Shown: piece after piece, positions 1 through 7,679 of the stretch | How positions within the stretch are numbered: the first letter of the stretch is position 1 | Layout of the letters: each line of letters begins with the position of its first letter | NCBI RefSeq assembly: GCF_000496735.2 | Contig: NZ_AYLO01000011.1 | Span: 1 to 64,000 of the forward strand | Length of the DNA: 64,000 bases | DNA from: Methyloglobulus morosus KoM1 | Lineage (GTDB): Bacteria; Pseudomonadota; Gammaproteobacteria; Methylococcales; Methylomonadaceae | Direction of reading: 5' to 3' | Made by a program: the position numbers and the translations under genes | Notes under the pieces: model-generated | What the model saw: only the letters and a program-made list of their open reading frames with translations | What the model was told of the DNA's origin: nothing | Database searches by the model: none

Positions 1-2
1 AA

Positions 3-18
3 TGTCGGGAACAAGACA
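3..18. promoter_or_regulatory. NifA upstream activator site (TGT-N10-ACA)
   Basis: TGT at 3-5 and ACA at 16-18 with exactly ten bases between, the palindromic NifA-binding consensus. It lies about 110 bp upstream of the sigma-54 promoter at 122-138, a normal distance for NifA activation by DNA looping. The match is seen directly; binding is inferred. Confidence 0.75.
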
Positions 19-121
19 AACCGTTCCCACTATGTGTCAAAAACCAAATCCAAAAAAAGTCTTCTTACGTGAAAAGCTTGGTCGCCAAGGCCTTTGACAG
101 CCCCATATACACACCCCATTC

Positions 122-138
122 TAGGCATAAATATTGCT
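122..138 (+). promoter_or_regulatory. sigma-54 promoter of the fmdB-like/grxD operon
   Basis: GG at 124-125 and GC at 136-137 are separated by ten bases in the context TAGGCATAAATATTGCT, close to the consensus TGGCAC-N5-TTGCW. Transcription would start near 149, leaving a leader of about 185 bases before the first gene. The same TAGGCAT...TATTGC core recurs on the other strand at 4626-4641. Confidence 0.75.
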
Positions 139-333
139 TAATTATTGTATCTCTACAAATGAAAGCCCGGACAAGTTAATAGCATCCATAAGTCAGCAAA
201 ATTGTTACGAATGGAGTTAACCCACTACCATTCGTCCTGAGCCCGCAGTAGGACTTATTCAGGATTGCCAGAAAATTAGGCTTTCGCAAATATCTTTGAG
301 TGTTATGTGCAAAAATGAATGACCGGAGGAATC

Positions 334-540
334 ATGCCAATTTATGACTATCGTTGCATAGCTTGCAACAATACGTCCGAACTATTGATTAGGGGCAACA
401 CTACGCCAACCTGTCCTGCATGCGGCAGTCAGCAGATGGAAAAACTGGTTTCGGCACCAGCAGCACCCGGGAAATCAGCCGATATAATCGCCAAGGCAAG
501 GAAGCAGGCTGCAAAAGAGGGACATTTGAGCAACTATTAG
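334..540 (+). CDS. FmdB-family zinc ribbon protein
   Basis: A 68-residue protein beginning MPIYDYRC, the typical start of the FmdB/CxxC_CxxC_SSSS putative regulator family. Two CxxC knuckles (C8/C11 and C27/C30) should bind one zinc. An in-frame ATG 15 bases earlier is possible, but the GGAGGA ribosome site at 325-330 sits correctly for the ATG at 334. It is the first gene of a sigma-54/NifA-type operon with a CGFS glutaredoxin and yggX, which suggests an accessory role under nitrogen-fixing conditions. The biochemical function of the family is not established. Confidence 0.85.
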   Translation: MPIYDYRCIACNNTSELLIRGNTTPTCPACGSQQMEKLVSAPAAPGKSADIIAKARKQAAKEGHLSNY

Positions 541-665
541 GCAACCGGACAGCCTGTAAAAAGAAGTCATTGAACATGCGCATACAGATTGCTTTTGCCG
601 ACATTTTCTAAACACTGGCAGTACTTGAAATACTCTATTTTATCGCAACCAAAAGGAAAAATTTT

Positions 666-989
666 ATGGGCATATTGGAAGATTTACAGCAAACTATCGC
701 AGCAAACCCCATCATATTGTTTATGAAAGGTACGCCACAAGCGCCTCAATGCGGTTTTTCAAAGACAGCGGCACAGATTTTAAGGGATTGCGGTATTGAG
801 TTTGCCACTGTCGACGTGTTGGCAAATCCTGCAATCCGCCAAACGTTGCCCAGTTATTCAAACTGGCCGACATTCCCTCAGTTATTTGTTAACAACGAAC
901 TCGTGGGTGGTTGCGATATTTTGATCGAGCTGCATCAGGACGGCCAATTGCAAAAGATGCTGCAAACAGCCGCCAACAAAGTTCATTAA
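666..989 (+). CDS. grxD: Monothiol CGFS glutaredoxin (Grx4/Grx5 type)
   Basis: 107 residues with the CGFS active site at C29-S32, the [19 protein letters not shown] segment that binds glutathione, and the single-domain length typical of Grx4/GrxD. Such proteins carry a glutathione-ligated [2Fe-2S] cluster as homodimers and pass it to apo-proteins. Azotobacter vinelandii has a nif-linked homologue (grx5nif), matching the context here. Probably a cytosolic Fe-S carrier serving nitrogenase maturation; the operon promoter at 122 would make it a nif-specific copy. Confidence 0.93.
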   Translation: MGILEDLQQTIAANPIILFMKGTPQAPQCGFSKTAAQILRDCGIEFATVDVLANPAIRQTLPSYSNWPTFPQLFVNNELVGGCDILIELHQDGQLQKMLQTAANKVH

Positions 990-1002
990 GGAGGCTCATA
1001 TC

Positions 1003-1281
1003 ATGACACGGATGATCCATTGCGTAAAACTGGGCAAAGAATTGTCGGGACTGGAACGTGTCCCTTACCCAGGCGTGTTAGGACAGCGCATTTATGAAAG
1101 CATCTCCAAAGACGCTTGGCAGCAATGGCTGCAACACCAGACGATGTTGGTGAATGAGTACCGTTTATCGATGTTTGAGCCAAAAGCCAAACAGTTTCTC
1201 CTCAGCGAGATGGAAAAATACCTATTCGGGGATGGTTCTGTGATGCCTGAAGGCTACGTCCCGCCAAAACCACATCAATAG
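1003..1281 (+). CDS. yggX: YggX family Fe(2+)-trafficking protein
   Basis: 92 residues with the family start [11 protein letters not shown] and the conserved Cys7, and the usual length of about 90. YggX-type proteins are linked to iron handling and protection of Fe-S clusters from oxidative damage. Start is supported by AAGGAGG about ten bases upstream. It lies 13 bases after grxD, so the two are almost certainly co-transcribed: an Fe-S carrier and an iron trafficking protein in one NifA-type operon. Confidence 0.92.
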   Translation: MTRMIHCVKLGKELSGLERVPYPGVLGQRIYESISKDAWQQWLQHQTMLVNEYRLSMFEPKAKQFLLSEMEKYLFGDGSVMPEGYVPPKPHQ

Positions 1282-1290
1282 GGTATTATC

Positions 1291-1605
1291 ATGACCACTT
1301 ATATTAAGACGACAGAAGACGGCCGCAAGGTCGAAGTGATCGGGCGCGCTATTTGCCTTGCGGGTAAAAAGGAATGCGAGAAACTGGTCCATCTAAGTGA
1401 ACACCCAAACGTACGCGCAATATTAGCGGCCATGCCGGAGGCCCGGTATATGGCGGGACGCTTGCCATTGACGGAAGAAGAGGCGGCAATCGCCAAAGCT
1501 GCCCTCGATGCCGCCAACGACGCTTATGGCTCTAGCCCAGACGGGATCAGTGAACGGATGCGGACGGCGACCAAGGATTTGCTGCGGTTAAGGATAGACG
1601 AGTAG
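1291..1605 (+). CDS. Unknown protein, last gene of grxD-yggX operon
   Basis: A 104-residue soluble, charged protein with no signal peptide or membrane segment. It starts nine bases after yggX, so it belongs to the same transcript. The N-terminal third looks like a small beta region (TYIKTTEDGRKVEVIGRAI), followed by helices rich in Ala and Glu. Two cysteines (near residues 24 and 30) are not arranged as a metal site I recognise. I cannot name a family. Confidence 0.75.
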   Translation: MTTYIKTTEDGRKVEVIGRAICLAGKKECEKLVHLSEHPNVRAILAAMPEARYMAGRLPLTEEEAAIAKAALDAANDAYGSSPDGISERMRTATKDLLRLRIDE

Positions 1606-1679
1606 CTCTATCAGCCAATATTAAAATATTATTTTTAGGCCTACGCGGCTTTATACCACGTAGGCCGTTGGAACGGGTG

Positions 1680-1958
1680 TTATCCCGCGTGGGCGTCTTC
1701 GCTAGGATTTAACCACGCTTGCGTCTGGGTGTAATCCAGTGTTGCTGTTTCCTGTTGCCCAATCGCACCGCAACTTAGGCATTGGAATGTAACCGAGAAC
1801 GCCTGTTTGCTGCATGCATCCTCCTTCGCCTGTCTGCAACCCGTGTTGCCGCAACCCTTGCAGGTATAGACCTGACCCCGGCAAGTAAAAGCATAGCCGC
1901 CTTTGCGTTCACCGTCGCACAGCACCATACCGGTTTTGATGTTTTCATAAGTATCCAT
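1680..1958 (-). CDS. Cys-rich small protein with two CxxC knuckles
   Basis: 92 residues with eight cysteines (C14, C26, C33, C36, C41, C49, C60, C63). C33/C36 and C60/C63 look like the two halves of a zinc ribbon or a small Fe-S site. A GGAGAG ribosome site lies just upstream of the ATG. It follows selO on the same strand by 68 bases, so it may be the last gene of the leftward NifA-type operon. Function unknown; it converges on the preceding rightward operon. Confidence 0.65.
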   Translation of the reverse strand: MDTYENIKTGMVLCDGERKGGYAFTCRGQVYTCKGCGNTGCRQAKEDACSKQAFSVTFQCLSCGAIGQQETATLDYTQTQAWLNPSEDAHAG

Positions 1959-2026
1959 AATTTCTCTCCAAGATTAATAACAAACAAAAATAGAGATAGG
2001 CATTTTCAATAGCAACGCCCAACCCC

Positions 2027-3619
2027 TTAACTGGAACAACTCACCGCAAGCCCATTGGCCCAATCTGGCGGCAATGCGGCGTAGCGTTCAAAACCGGAAT
2101 GTTCGTCATAAGGTTGTCGCAAGCATTGCAACACCTCATTAACGCCGGAAAAATCTTTGGCTTGCGCCTTACGGATGGCGGCTTCGGCAAGCCAATTACG
2201 TAAAATGTATTTTGGATTGGCCGCCAACATTGCCGCTTGGCGCGTATGGTCATCCGATTGTTCCGCGCGTAAACGCATGCGCCATAATTTCAACCAGGCA
2301 TCGCACGCTTCCCTATCCAGAAAAAGATCGCGCACCGGTGCATCCGTTCTGGTGCTTTCGTTATCTACGACACGACCAGAAAGCCGGCTCAAAAGCCGAA
2401 AGAACAAGGAATAATCAGGACGGTGAGCTTGCAGCAAACCAAAGGTTTGCTCGATAAAATCGTCATCATCGGGCCTACCATCCAGTAGCCCGAGCTTTGC
2501 CTGCATCAAGCGTTTGAAGGTTGCCTGATAGGTATGGTCGTAATGTTCATCGACAATAGACTTGGCAATATCAGGATGCCCGATCAAGGTGACCAGGGCA
2601 TCACCCAAGGCATAAAGGTTCCATTTGGCAACCCGTGGCTGTGCCCGGTAAGCATAACGGCCAAAGCGGTCGGAATGATTACAGACATGCCCGGCATCGA
2701 ATGCCTCCATAAAACCGAACGGCCCATAATCCAGCGTTAAGCCAAGCACGGACATATTGTCGGTGTTCATGACCCCGTGCATGAACCCGACCGCCTGCCA
2801 ATGCGCAATCAGTTCGCCGGTTCGGCTAGCGATATCGCACAACAGCGCCTGATAAGGGTTGGCATTGTCACGCAGGGAAGGCAAAAAGCGGTCGATGACA
2901 TAATCCGCGAGTTGTTTGAGCTCGTTTTCTTTATCGAGTGAACTCCAATGTTGGAACGAACCGAAGCGGACAAAACTCGGCGCCAGCCGGGTAACGACCG
3001 CCGCCGTCTCAAAGCTTTCCCGCTGCACCGGCAAATCCGATCCGATAACGCATAAGGCTCGCGTCGTGGGGACACCCAGTGCAGCCATCGCTTCCGAGCA
3101 GAGGAACTCCCTGATCGACGAACGCAATACCGCCCGGCCGTCAAAACCGCGTGCATAAGGGGTTTGGCCTGAGCCTTTAAGCTGGATTTCACAAGCGCCA
3201 TTGGCTGTCTTCACTTCTCCCAGCAAATGGGCACGGCCATCGCCAAGCTGTCCTACCCAATCACCAAACTGGTGGCCAGAATAGACGGCTGCAAGCGGCT
3301 CACAGCCAGGCAGCAAGGCGTTGCCGGAAAAATAGTCGGCAAATTCGTGGCATTCAAATTCCTTAATGTCAAGGTGCAGCAAATCGGCGGCAGAGTCGCT
3401 TACAGCGACCACATAAGGCTCCGGCATTCCTTGCGGACGCGAACGACGGTAAAAATTTGTTGGCAGCCTAGCAAACGAGTTGTCGAACGGCAAGGCATTG
3501 AGCAAGTAACGCTGGCTGTCTTGAGGAACGCTCTCCGGGGTAGAAATATAAGCCCCCTGGTCGCTGCCGGTACGCGACAAGGTTTCGGGCATACGGGCTA
3601 ATCCGTCAAAATTCATCAT
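2027..3619 (-). CDS. selO: Protein adenylyltransferase SelO (YdiU/UPF0061)
   Basis: 530 residues, a normal length for SelO. Seen: the glycine-rich QLGDGRAHLLGE segment, KGSGQTPYARGFDGR, HGVMNTDN with the DYGPF metal-binding motif, and the C-terminal Cys-Ser-Ser ending that replaces selenocysteine in bacterial homologues. SelO is a pseudokinase-fold enzyme that AMPylates Ser/Thr/Tyr of partner proteins and is tied to S-glutathionylation and oxidative stress. The ATGATGA at 3614-3619 overlaps the stop of the upstream gene by four bases, so translation is coupled. Its position in an operon with a Rieske ferredoxin and sigma-54/NifA sites is unusual for selO. Confidence 0.95.
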   Translation of the reverse strand: MMNFDGLARMPETLSRTGSDQGAYISTPESVPQDSQRYLLNALPFDNSFARLPTNFYRRSRPQGMPEPYVVAVSDSAADLLHLDIKEFECHEFADYFSGNALLPGCEPLAAVYSGHQFGDWVGQLGDGRAHLLGEVKTANGACEIQLKGSGQTPYARGFDGRAVLRSSIREFLCSEAMAALGVPTTRALCVIGSDLPVQRESFETAAVVTRLAPSFVRFGSFQHWSSLDKENELKQLADYVIDRFLPSLRDNANPYQALLCDIASRTGELIAHWQAVGFMHGVMNTDNMSVLGLTLDYGPFGFMEAFDAGHVCNHSDRFGRYAYRAQPRVAKWNLYALGDALVTLIGHPDIAKSIVDEHYDHTYQATFKRLMQAKLGLLDGRPDDDDFIEQTFGLLQAHRPDYSLFFRLLSRLSGRVVDNESTRTDAPVRDLFLDREACDAWLKLWRMRLRAEQSDDHTRQAAMLAANPKYILRNWLAEAAIRKAQAKDFSGVNEVLQCLRQPYDEHSGFERYAALPPDWANGLAVSCSS

Positions 3620-3957
3620 ATGGCGATAGCGGCAAATAGTTCAGGCTGCTGGTTACGATAGACCCGCAACCACATCAACGTCGCAGGCACAAGTTCAGAG
3701 ATAACCCACCACAATTGCTGATTGTCTTTGGCAGCATATTCCGCCATTGCCAGCCATGTCTTCCAGTCTATTTCCGGCAAAGCCGCACGGGTTGCTGGAG
3801 ACATGCCTAACGCCGCCAAGCCAAGGCTGTCAATCTGCCGACAAACCTCCTGCCGGGTTAGCCGAGACCTGGAAAATTCGCTTTCATCAATACCTTCTAT
3901 CAGCGTCAACACCGCAACACCCGCTTCTTCAATCTTCAACAATAGCATCCCAGTCAT
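3616..3957 (-). CDS. Unknown protein, possibly a degenerate HepT/DUF86-like helical domain
   Basis: 113 residues, predicted mostly helical. The order of short motifs (I-x2-A, two leucine/isoleucine-rich helices, LG-x-AA, PEIDW, then LWW and VP) resembles HepT-like (DUF86/HEPN) proteins. The catalytic R-x4-6-H of active HEPN ribonucleases is not visible, and no MNT nucleotidyltransferase antitoxin gene is adjacent. Its stop overlaps the selO start. The resemblance is by eye only; treat as an unknown soluble protein of the Rieske-selO operon. Confidence 0.7.
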   Translation of the reverse strand: MTGMLLLKIEEAGVAVLTLIEGIDESEFSRSRLTRQEVCRQIDSLGLAALGMSPATRAALPEIDWKTWLAMAEYAAKDNQQLWWVISELVPATLMWLRVYRNQQPELFAAIAI

Positions 3958-3975
3958 CGCGCCCTAATTTTCCAA

Positions 3976-4215
3976 TTACAGTGGAATCCCAAAAAATGCA
4001 TCTTCATCGCCGCCCCAGGCCCTGTGCAATCGAAACGCCGAGTTCCAGCGATCACTTTCCGAATCATCGGCTTCCCGATGGGTTATCGTGGCCTCGGCAT
4101 TTCCGGCGGTAAGATAAGTATTACCATTCTTGAGAAAACGCCTTAAATCCTTGGTATCCACCGGTTTCACAACAGCCTTGGGAGTTTCATCGACCAGGAT
4201 CGTGGTAATTTTCAT
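3976..4215 (-). CDS. Unknown 79-residue protein of the Rieske-selO operon
   Basis: A short soluble protein with no cysteines. The first 45 residues (TTILVDETPK... and TKDLRRFLKNGNTYL) suggest a small beta-alpha fold, the C-terminal part is acidic with WGGDEDAFF. A ribosome site (AAGGAG) is present just upstream. It lies 18 bases before the next gene and 39 after the Rieske gene. I considered NifT by size and position, but the sequence does not fit. Confidence 0.7.
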   Translation of the reverse strand: MKITTILVDETPKAVVKPVDTKDLRRFLKNGNTYLTAGNAEATITHREADDSESDRWNSAFRLHRAWGGDEDAFFGIPL

Positions 4216-4254
4216 GACAAAACTCCTTCTTGCAGAGTCGGCAGTTTTTGTCGG

Positions 4255-4599
4255 TTAAGCTACACGATTGGGCGTAATCCCATCGGTGTCCACCAAAATA
4301 TCATCGCCCTCGATTTTCAGGGGATATTCCGCCAGCGTACAAGGCTTGCCTTTTATGCACGCGCCAGTGTCGCCATTAAATGCCCAGTCATGGTGGCGGC
4401 AGGTTACCGTCTTGCCGTCAAAAAAGGCATCCGCCAGCGGTTCGTTGTCATGAGGGCACATTCCTTGAAAGGCACGGGGCTGGCTACCGGTTGGCCAGAC
4501 AATCAGGATGAGAACGCGATTGACTGCCGCAACATCATACTTACCTTCTTTAATTTCACTCAATTCACAGGCCTTCGTAAACATCTCATTTTGCCTCAT
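4255..4599 (-). CDS. Rieske-type [2Fe-2S] ferredoxin, first gene of leftward operon
   Basis: 114 residues with the two Rieske cluster motifs: C-P-H-D near residue 48 and C-R-H-H-D-W near 67, in the order C-x-H...C-x2-H. The small single-domain size matches soluble Rieske ferredoxins that feed oxygenases or act as stand-alone carriers. It heads the leftward transcript through two unknown genes to selO. A good sigma-54 promoter (4626-4641) and a NifA site (4714-4729) lie directly upstream. A second Rieske protein is encoded at 5199. Confidence 0.9.
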   Translation of the reverse strand: MRQNEMFTKACELSEIKEGKYDVAAVNRVLILIVWPTGSQPRAFQGMCPHDNEPLADAFFDGKTVTCRHHDWAFNGDTGACIKGKPCTLAEYPLKIEGDDILVDTDGITPNRVA

Positions 4600-4625
4600 C
4601 TTAAAAAATTAATTAATAAAGTTTA

Positions 4626-4641
4626 AGCAATAATGATGCCT
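4626..4641 (-). promoter_or_regulatory. sigma-54 promoter for Rieske-selO operon
   Basis: On the minus strand TAGGCATCATTATTGCTT shows GG and GC separated by ten bases (plus-strand GC at 4627-4628 and CC at 4639-4640). Transcription would start near 4615, just upstream of the Rieske start codon at 4599. Confidence 0.78.
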
Positions 4642-4713
4642 ATTTATAACAAGCTAAAAATCATTGCCTTAGCTTAAATAACCTACGTTTATGTTAGTTT
4701 TGTAGGCAACAAT

Positions 4714-4729
4714 TGTAGGCTTTCCGACA
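4714..4729. promoter_or_regulatory. NifA upstream activator site
   Basis: TGT at 4714-4716 and ACA at 4727-4729 with ten bases between. It is about 82 bp upstream of the leftward sigma-54 promoter and lies in the gap between the two divergent Rieske-containing units. Confidence 0.75.
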
Positions 4730-4792
4730 TAGCTATTACCTTGATTGTGTGAGAAAATTTTATGAAATTAGTATCAGGAAACGGGTGAGACA

Positions 4793-5074
4793 ATGGCAGA
4801 AGAACCATCCGGCACATGCCGGTATTTTGTGACCTATAGCGGGGTAAAACTACCGTTGAGATTGCTCAACGAATTGGATGCCTCACAGCTTGAAAACCGC
4901 AACACTTATTTTCGCGGTTATTTCGACGACCAAGACCACTTGGTTAAGCTGCAAAAAATCGTGTACAGCGAAATTGAAATGGAACATCGCTATACCTACC
5001 AAAGCGACGGCAGGTTGAAGCATGCCGAAATTATCGACGCGGAAGGCGAAGTCACGGCCATGGCATTCGATTAA
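4793..5074 (+). CDS. Conserved unknown protein (DUF6156-like)
   Basis: 93 residues with the run FVTYSGVKLPL, NRNTYFRGYFD and a tyrosine-rich IEMEHRYTY segment. I associate this pattern with the DUF6156 family, which I recall from nitrogen-fixation loci, but this is from memory. Soluble, no signal peptide, predicted mainly beta strand. A GGGTGAG ribosome site precedes the ATG. It is divergent from the Rieske-selO operon and is followed by a second Rieske gene. Confidence 0.8.
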   Translation: MAEEPSGTCRYFVTYSGVKLPLRLLNELDASQLENRNTYFRGYFDDQDHLVKLQKIVYSEIEMEHRYTYQSDGRLKHAEIIDAEGEVTAMAFD

Positions 5075-5105
5075 TTTTCCAGGCTGTTTTTTAACCCGCC
5101 AAATC

Positions 5106-5121
5106 CGGCACGGCCTTTGCT
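5106..5121 (+). promoter_or_regulatory. sigma-54 promoter upstream of second Rieske gene
   Basis: CCGGCACGGCCTTTGCTT has GG at 5107-5108 and GC at 5119-5120, ten bases apart, and matches the consensus GGCACG-N4-TTGC at every position. The next gene starts at 5199. No TGT-N10-ACA site was found within 150 bp upstream; the nearest is at 4714-4729. Confidence 0.7.
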
Positions 5122-5198
5122 TGCTTTTATTAAGCGCCATTCGGGGTAAAAAATGACACCCAGGCATTTTCAGAAGCCGCTTTTTAAAGGAAATTTTT

Positions 5199-5513
5199 AT
5201 GGCTTATATCGATGTGTGCAAACAAAGCCTTATCTATGAAGGCGAACTCGTACCCTGCGTAGCAGGCGATAAGGAAATTATCATTATGTGGCCGGACGGC
5301 GGCGAGCCGAAGGCGTACAAAGCCGCCTGCCCACATGAAGGCGTGTCGCTAGGGCGCGGCGATTTCAATGGCAGGATACTCTACTGCACCGCCCACGGCT
5401 GGGTGTTTGACGGACGTACTGGAAAAAGCCTGCAACCTGAAGGGTGGGCATTGCAGGAATATCCGCTCCGCATCCAGGACGGCATGGTGCAGGTGGATGT
5501 AATCAGCAAGTGA
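5199..5513 (+). CDS. Rieske-type [2Fe-2S] ferredoxin
   Basis: 104 residues with C-P-H-E-G near residue 48 and C-T-A-H-G-W near 67, the two Cys-His pairs that hold a Rieske cluster. AAGGA ribosome site upstream. Related to, but clearly different from, the Rieske protein at 4255-4599 (C-P-H-D / C-R-H-H-D-W). Small cytosolic electron carrier; the partner oxygenase or reductase is not in the window. The sigma-54 promoter at 5106 suggests expression with the nif genes. Confidence 0.9.
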   Translation: MAYIDVCKQSLIYEGELVPCVAGDKEIIIMWPDGGEPKAYKAACPHEGVSLGRGDFNGRILYCTAHGWVFDGRTGKSLQPEGWALQEYPLRIQDGMVQVDVISK

Positions 5514-5531
5514 GGGGTTATTGGGGAGGCC

Positions 5532-5725
5532 GTCACCCTGAGTAGCTTAGGTTGGGTTAGGCGCACAAGTCAAATTTTGCCAATATGACATTAATGTTAA
5601 GGTGCGCCGTAACCCAACATTGGACGGTAATTCAACCTCCGAACGTTGGGTTACGACGCGCCCATAAGTCAGCAGTTGATTAACCTATGGTTGCCGTGCG
5701 CGTCTAACCCAACCTACAAAACTGC
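5532..5725. repeat. Dispersed palindromic repeat, GTTGGGTTA stem
   Basis: Four copies of the word TTGGGTTA or its complement alternate in orientation (near 5551, 5610, 5643 and 5708) with GCGC-containing spacers, so the stretch can fold into two tandem hairpins. The same frame with a different stem word (GGCGGATTA) occurs at 12853-13022. Non-coding; it separates the Rieske gene from the convergent unknown gene at 5739. Confidence 0.7.
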
Positions 5726-5738
5726 CAATTTCTCTAAG

Positions 5739-6038
5739 CTAGTGGCCGACCGCCTGAAGGCCGTTATGGACATTGAATACTGTCTTGCCTTCACGCCAAG
5801 AGAAAGGAACAGCGGGGTCATGACCTTCGATTTCAGGCATGATGCGTTCGCATAACATGACCAAAATATCTTCCAAAGGAGCGCTGGTGTCATTCTCCTC
5901 TGTCATACGGTCAATGGAAGCCTCTTCGCCTTCCTCATCGTTCTTATCAATGTGCAGGATAAACACCTCTTCATGCCCCGCAATGCCGTGCCAAGTTGCC
6001 CGGAAGATTTCGCCCTTAAATTCAAACTCGCGTACCAT
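5739..6038 (-). CDS. Unknown acidic protein
   Basis: 99 residues, strongly acidic in the middle (DKNDEEGEEASIDRMTEEND). A GGAGACAAT ribosome site lies just before the ATG. No signal peptide, membrane segment or metal motif is seen. Aromatic pattern GEIFRATWHG and VPFSWREGKTVF suggests small beta elements. Convergent with the Rieske gene and separated from it by a palindromic repeat. No family recognised. Confidence 0.6.
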   Translation of the reverse strand: MVREFEFKGEIFRATWHGIAGHEEVFILHIDKNDEEGEEASIDRMTEENDTSAPLEDILVMLCERIMPEIEGHDPAVPFSWREGKTVFNVHNGLQAVGH

Positions 6039-6400
6039 TCTTATTGTCTCCTCTGATTTTATGTGTAGAAATAACGTAATTACAACATTGATATTATTAC
6101 ATAAATTAAGAAAAGAGAAAATACCCTACGAATTTTAAGGAAAAAACTATTAGCGGTAAATTTATGCGGAAACCAACTTTGTTTGGGCGTTGGCGGCAGA
6201 TAAATGTTAAGCAAAAAAATGATAAAGTCGCAATGCAAAAACTAGGTGATGCATGCCCATGGCTTCGGGGCTGCACGAGTGTGGATTGCGCTATTCTCGC
6301 GCCCATTGCTCAAGAGTCGCAGGTTCAAACGGTGCGTATGCAAATACAATCACCACGAAGACAACGAGACTGGGCCTCGTTGGGTAAAGCAAGTGTGCGA

Positions 6401-6712
6401 TTAAGCGCTCGTGGGTTTATTAATCGGCACTATCAAAGCAATGGCTTGCATTATTGTGCAAGCATGATGGGCAATATCGACAGCAAGGAGAAAGATGTCG
6501 CGTTGCTGGGTAGAACTTGCCAATACATGAGTGTTATGTATAAGTTCCTCGGTAAGCTTCCCGCCTGAAAGCATGTCTTTGAATAATGTGAGGTCTTTGT
6601 GGTCTTCGCCCAGAGTTTGGACGAGCGATGCAACCCGCTCCTTGAGCCAATCAGGCACGTTCATATCGAACCACTGGCGGGCGGGAAACAAGCTTGTAAA
6701 ATTCAACGGCAT
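6401..6712 (-). CDS. Unknown 103-residue helical protein
   Basis: The reading frame is open from a TTG at 6841, but the ATG at 6712 has a GGAG ribosome site seven bases upstream and starts a compact protein (MPLNFTSLFPARQWFD). The body is predicted helical (VPDWLKERVASLVQTLGEDHKDL and FLLAVDIAHHACTIMQAIA). It lies 142 bases downstream of the hydrolase gene on the same strand and could share its sigma-54 promoter. No family recognised. An antisense frame at 6164-6568 is judged spurious. Confidence 0.55.
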   Translation of the reverse strand: MPLNFTSLFPARQWFDMNVPDWLKERVASLVQTLGEDHKDLTLFKDMLSGGKLTEELIHNTHVLASSTQQRDIFLLAVDIAHHACTIMQAIALIVPINKPTSA

Positions 6713-6854
6713 TGATTTAACTCCTTTAAGTAGTGGTAGACCGCCGTTCGGCTTATATCGAATGGGCGAAAATATTTGTGTCCACAGGGCCTGATAAGAA
6801 TAGGCAATGTGTGCGCTGCCAATTAATCTGTGCGCTACCAATTGCCCGTAAGGC

Positions 6855-7622
6855 TCACATCGGAGGCCCCATATCGTCGTCTACCGTTGCAGGTTTCTTC
6901 TTTTTCTCTTTTCCAGCCGAGACAGCAGCATACGCACCCTGGTTCTTGAGCGTGACGACCGGCGGCCCTTCCAGAATATGGGTTACGTGCTGTAGCGTGG
7001 ATTCCCAGGCCTTCTGTGTCGCTGCGGCATTGTAGGTGCCACGGTCTTCACAGGCGAAGTGGTGGCCAGCCGCATAGGTGCAAATGTGGAGGTCGGGGCG
7101 CGACATGCGAAAAGCGGTGACCTGGTCCACGGGAATGTATGGGTCAAGCGTGCCAAAGTGCAGCAGCGCGGGAATCTTCCGCCGTTGCGACGCATCGTTG
7201 ACGATCCCGCATCCGTAATAGGAAACTACTGTGGCTACACCTTGCAGGCGGTTGGCAGCATGGTAGGCCAGGAATCCGCCCCAATCGAAACCAACGAGGG
7301 CAACTTTACCAATCTCACGGAAGGTATTGATGGTGGCTTGAATATCAAAGAATGGGCTCTCGCCAAGCGTTTTCGTCAATTGTAGGCCCTTGGCAATGGC
7401 TGCTTCGTCGTATCCAAGTTCCACAGCTTTTTCCGCACGATCAAAAAGACTCGGCGCAATCCCTAAAAACCCTTGTGCTGCAAACGCGTCAGCTAATTTG
7501 CGGATGTGCGCGTTGACGCCGAAGACTTCCTGTAGGATCACAACCACGCCTTTAGGGGAGTCGGCAGGATCGGCTTTATAAGCCGAAAAGATATGGCCGT
7601 CGGCCGCTGTAATTTCAATCAT
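6855..7622 (-). CDS. Dienelactone hydrolase family protein with Asp at the nucleophile position
   Basis: 255 residues from the ATG at 7622; the frame is open 14 codons further. Alpha/beta-hydrolase of the DLH family: QEVFGVN at 31-37 (E32 matches the DLH switch Glu), nucleophile elbow GFDWGG at 111-116, acid D160 in GTLDPYIP, His187/188 in AGHHFACED. Family members have Cys at the elbow (GFCFGG); here it is Asp113, as in epoxide hydrolases and haloalkane dehalogenases (G-x-D-W-G-G). An extra Lys/Pro-rich tail follows residue 235. Preceded by a sigma-54 promoter and two NifA sites. Substrate unknown. Confidence 0.85.
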   Translation of the reverse strand: MIEITAADGHIFSAYKADPADSPKGVVVILQEVFGVNAHIRKLADAFAAQGFLGIAPSLFDRAEKAVELGYDEAAIAKGLQLTKTLGESPFFDIQATINTFREIGKVALVGFDWGGFLAYHAANRLQGVATVVSYYGCGIVNDASQRRKIPALLHFGTLDPYIPVDQVTAFRMSRPDLHICTYAAGHHFACEDRGTYNAAATQKAWESTLQHVTHILEGPPVVTLKNQGAYAAVSAGKEKKKKPATVDDDMGPPM

Positions 7623-7679
7623 GGCACTACTCAATATCAAGGACGGCTGGATTACCGGGATCACTTATACTCGGCTATG

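Noticed and set aside
3616-3957. HepT/MntA toxin-antitoxin system
   Set aside because: No nucleotidyltransferase gene is adjacent and the HEPN catalytic residues are not visible.
3976-4215. NifT/FixU identity for the 79-residue protein
   Set aside because: Size and location fit, but the characteristic NifT sequence pattern is not present.
6164-6568. Plus-strand frame of 134 codons
   Set aside because: It overlaps the minus-strand gene at 6401-6712, has no clear ribosome site and no family features.
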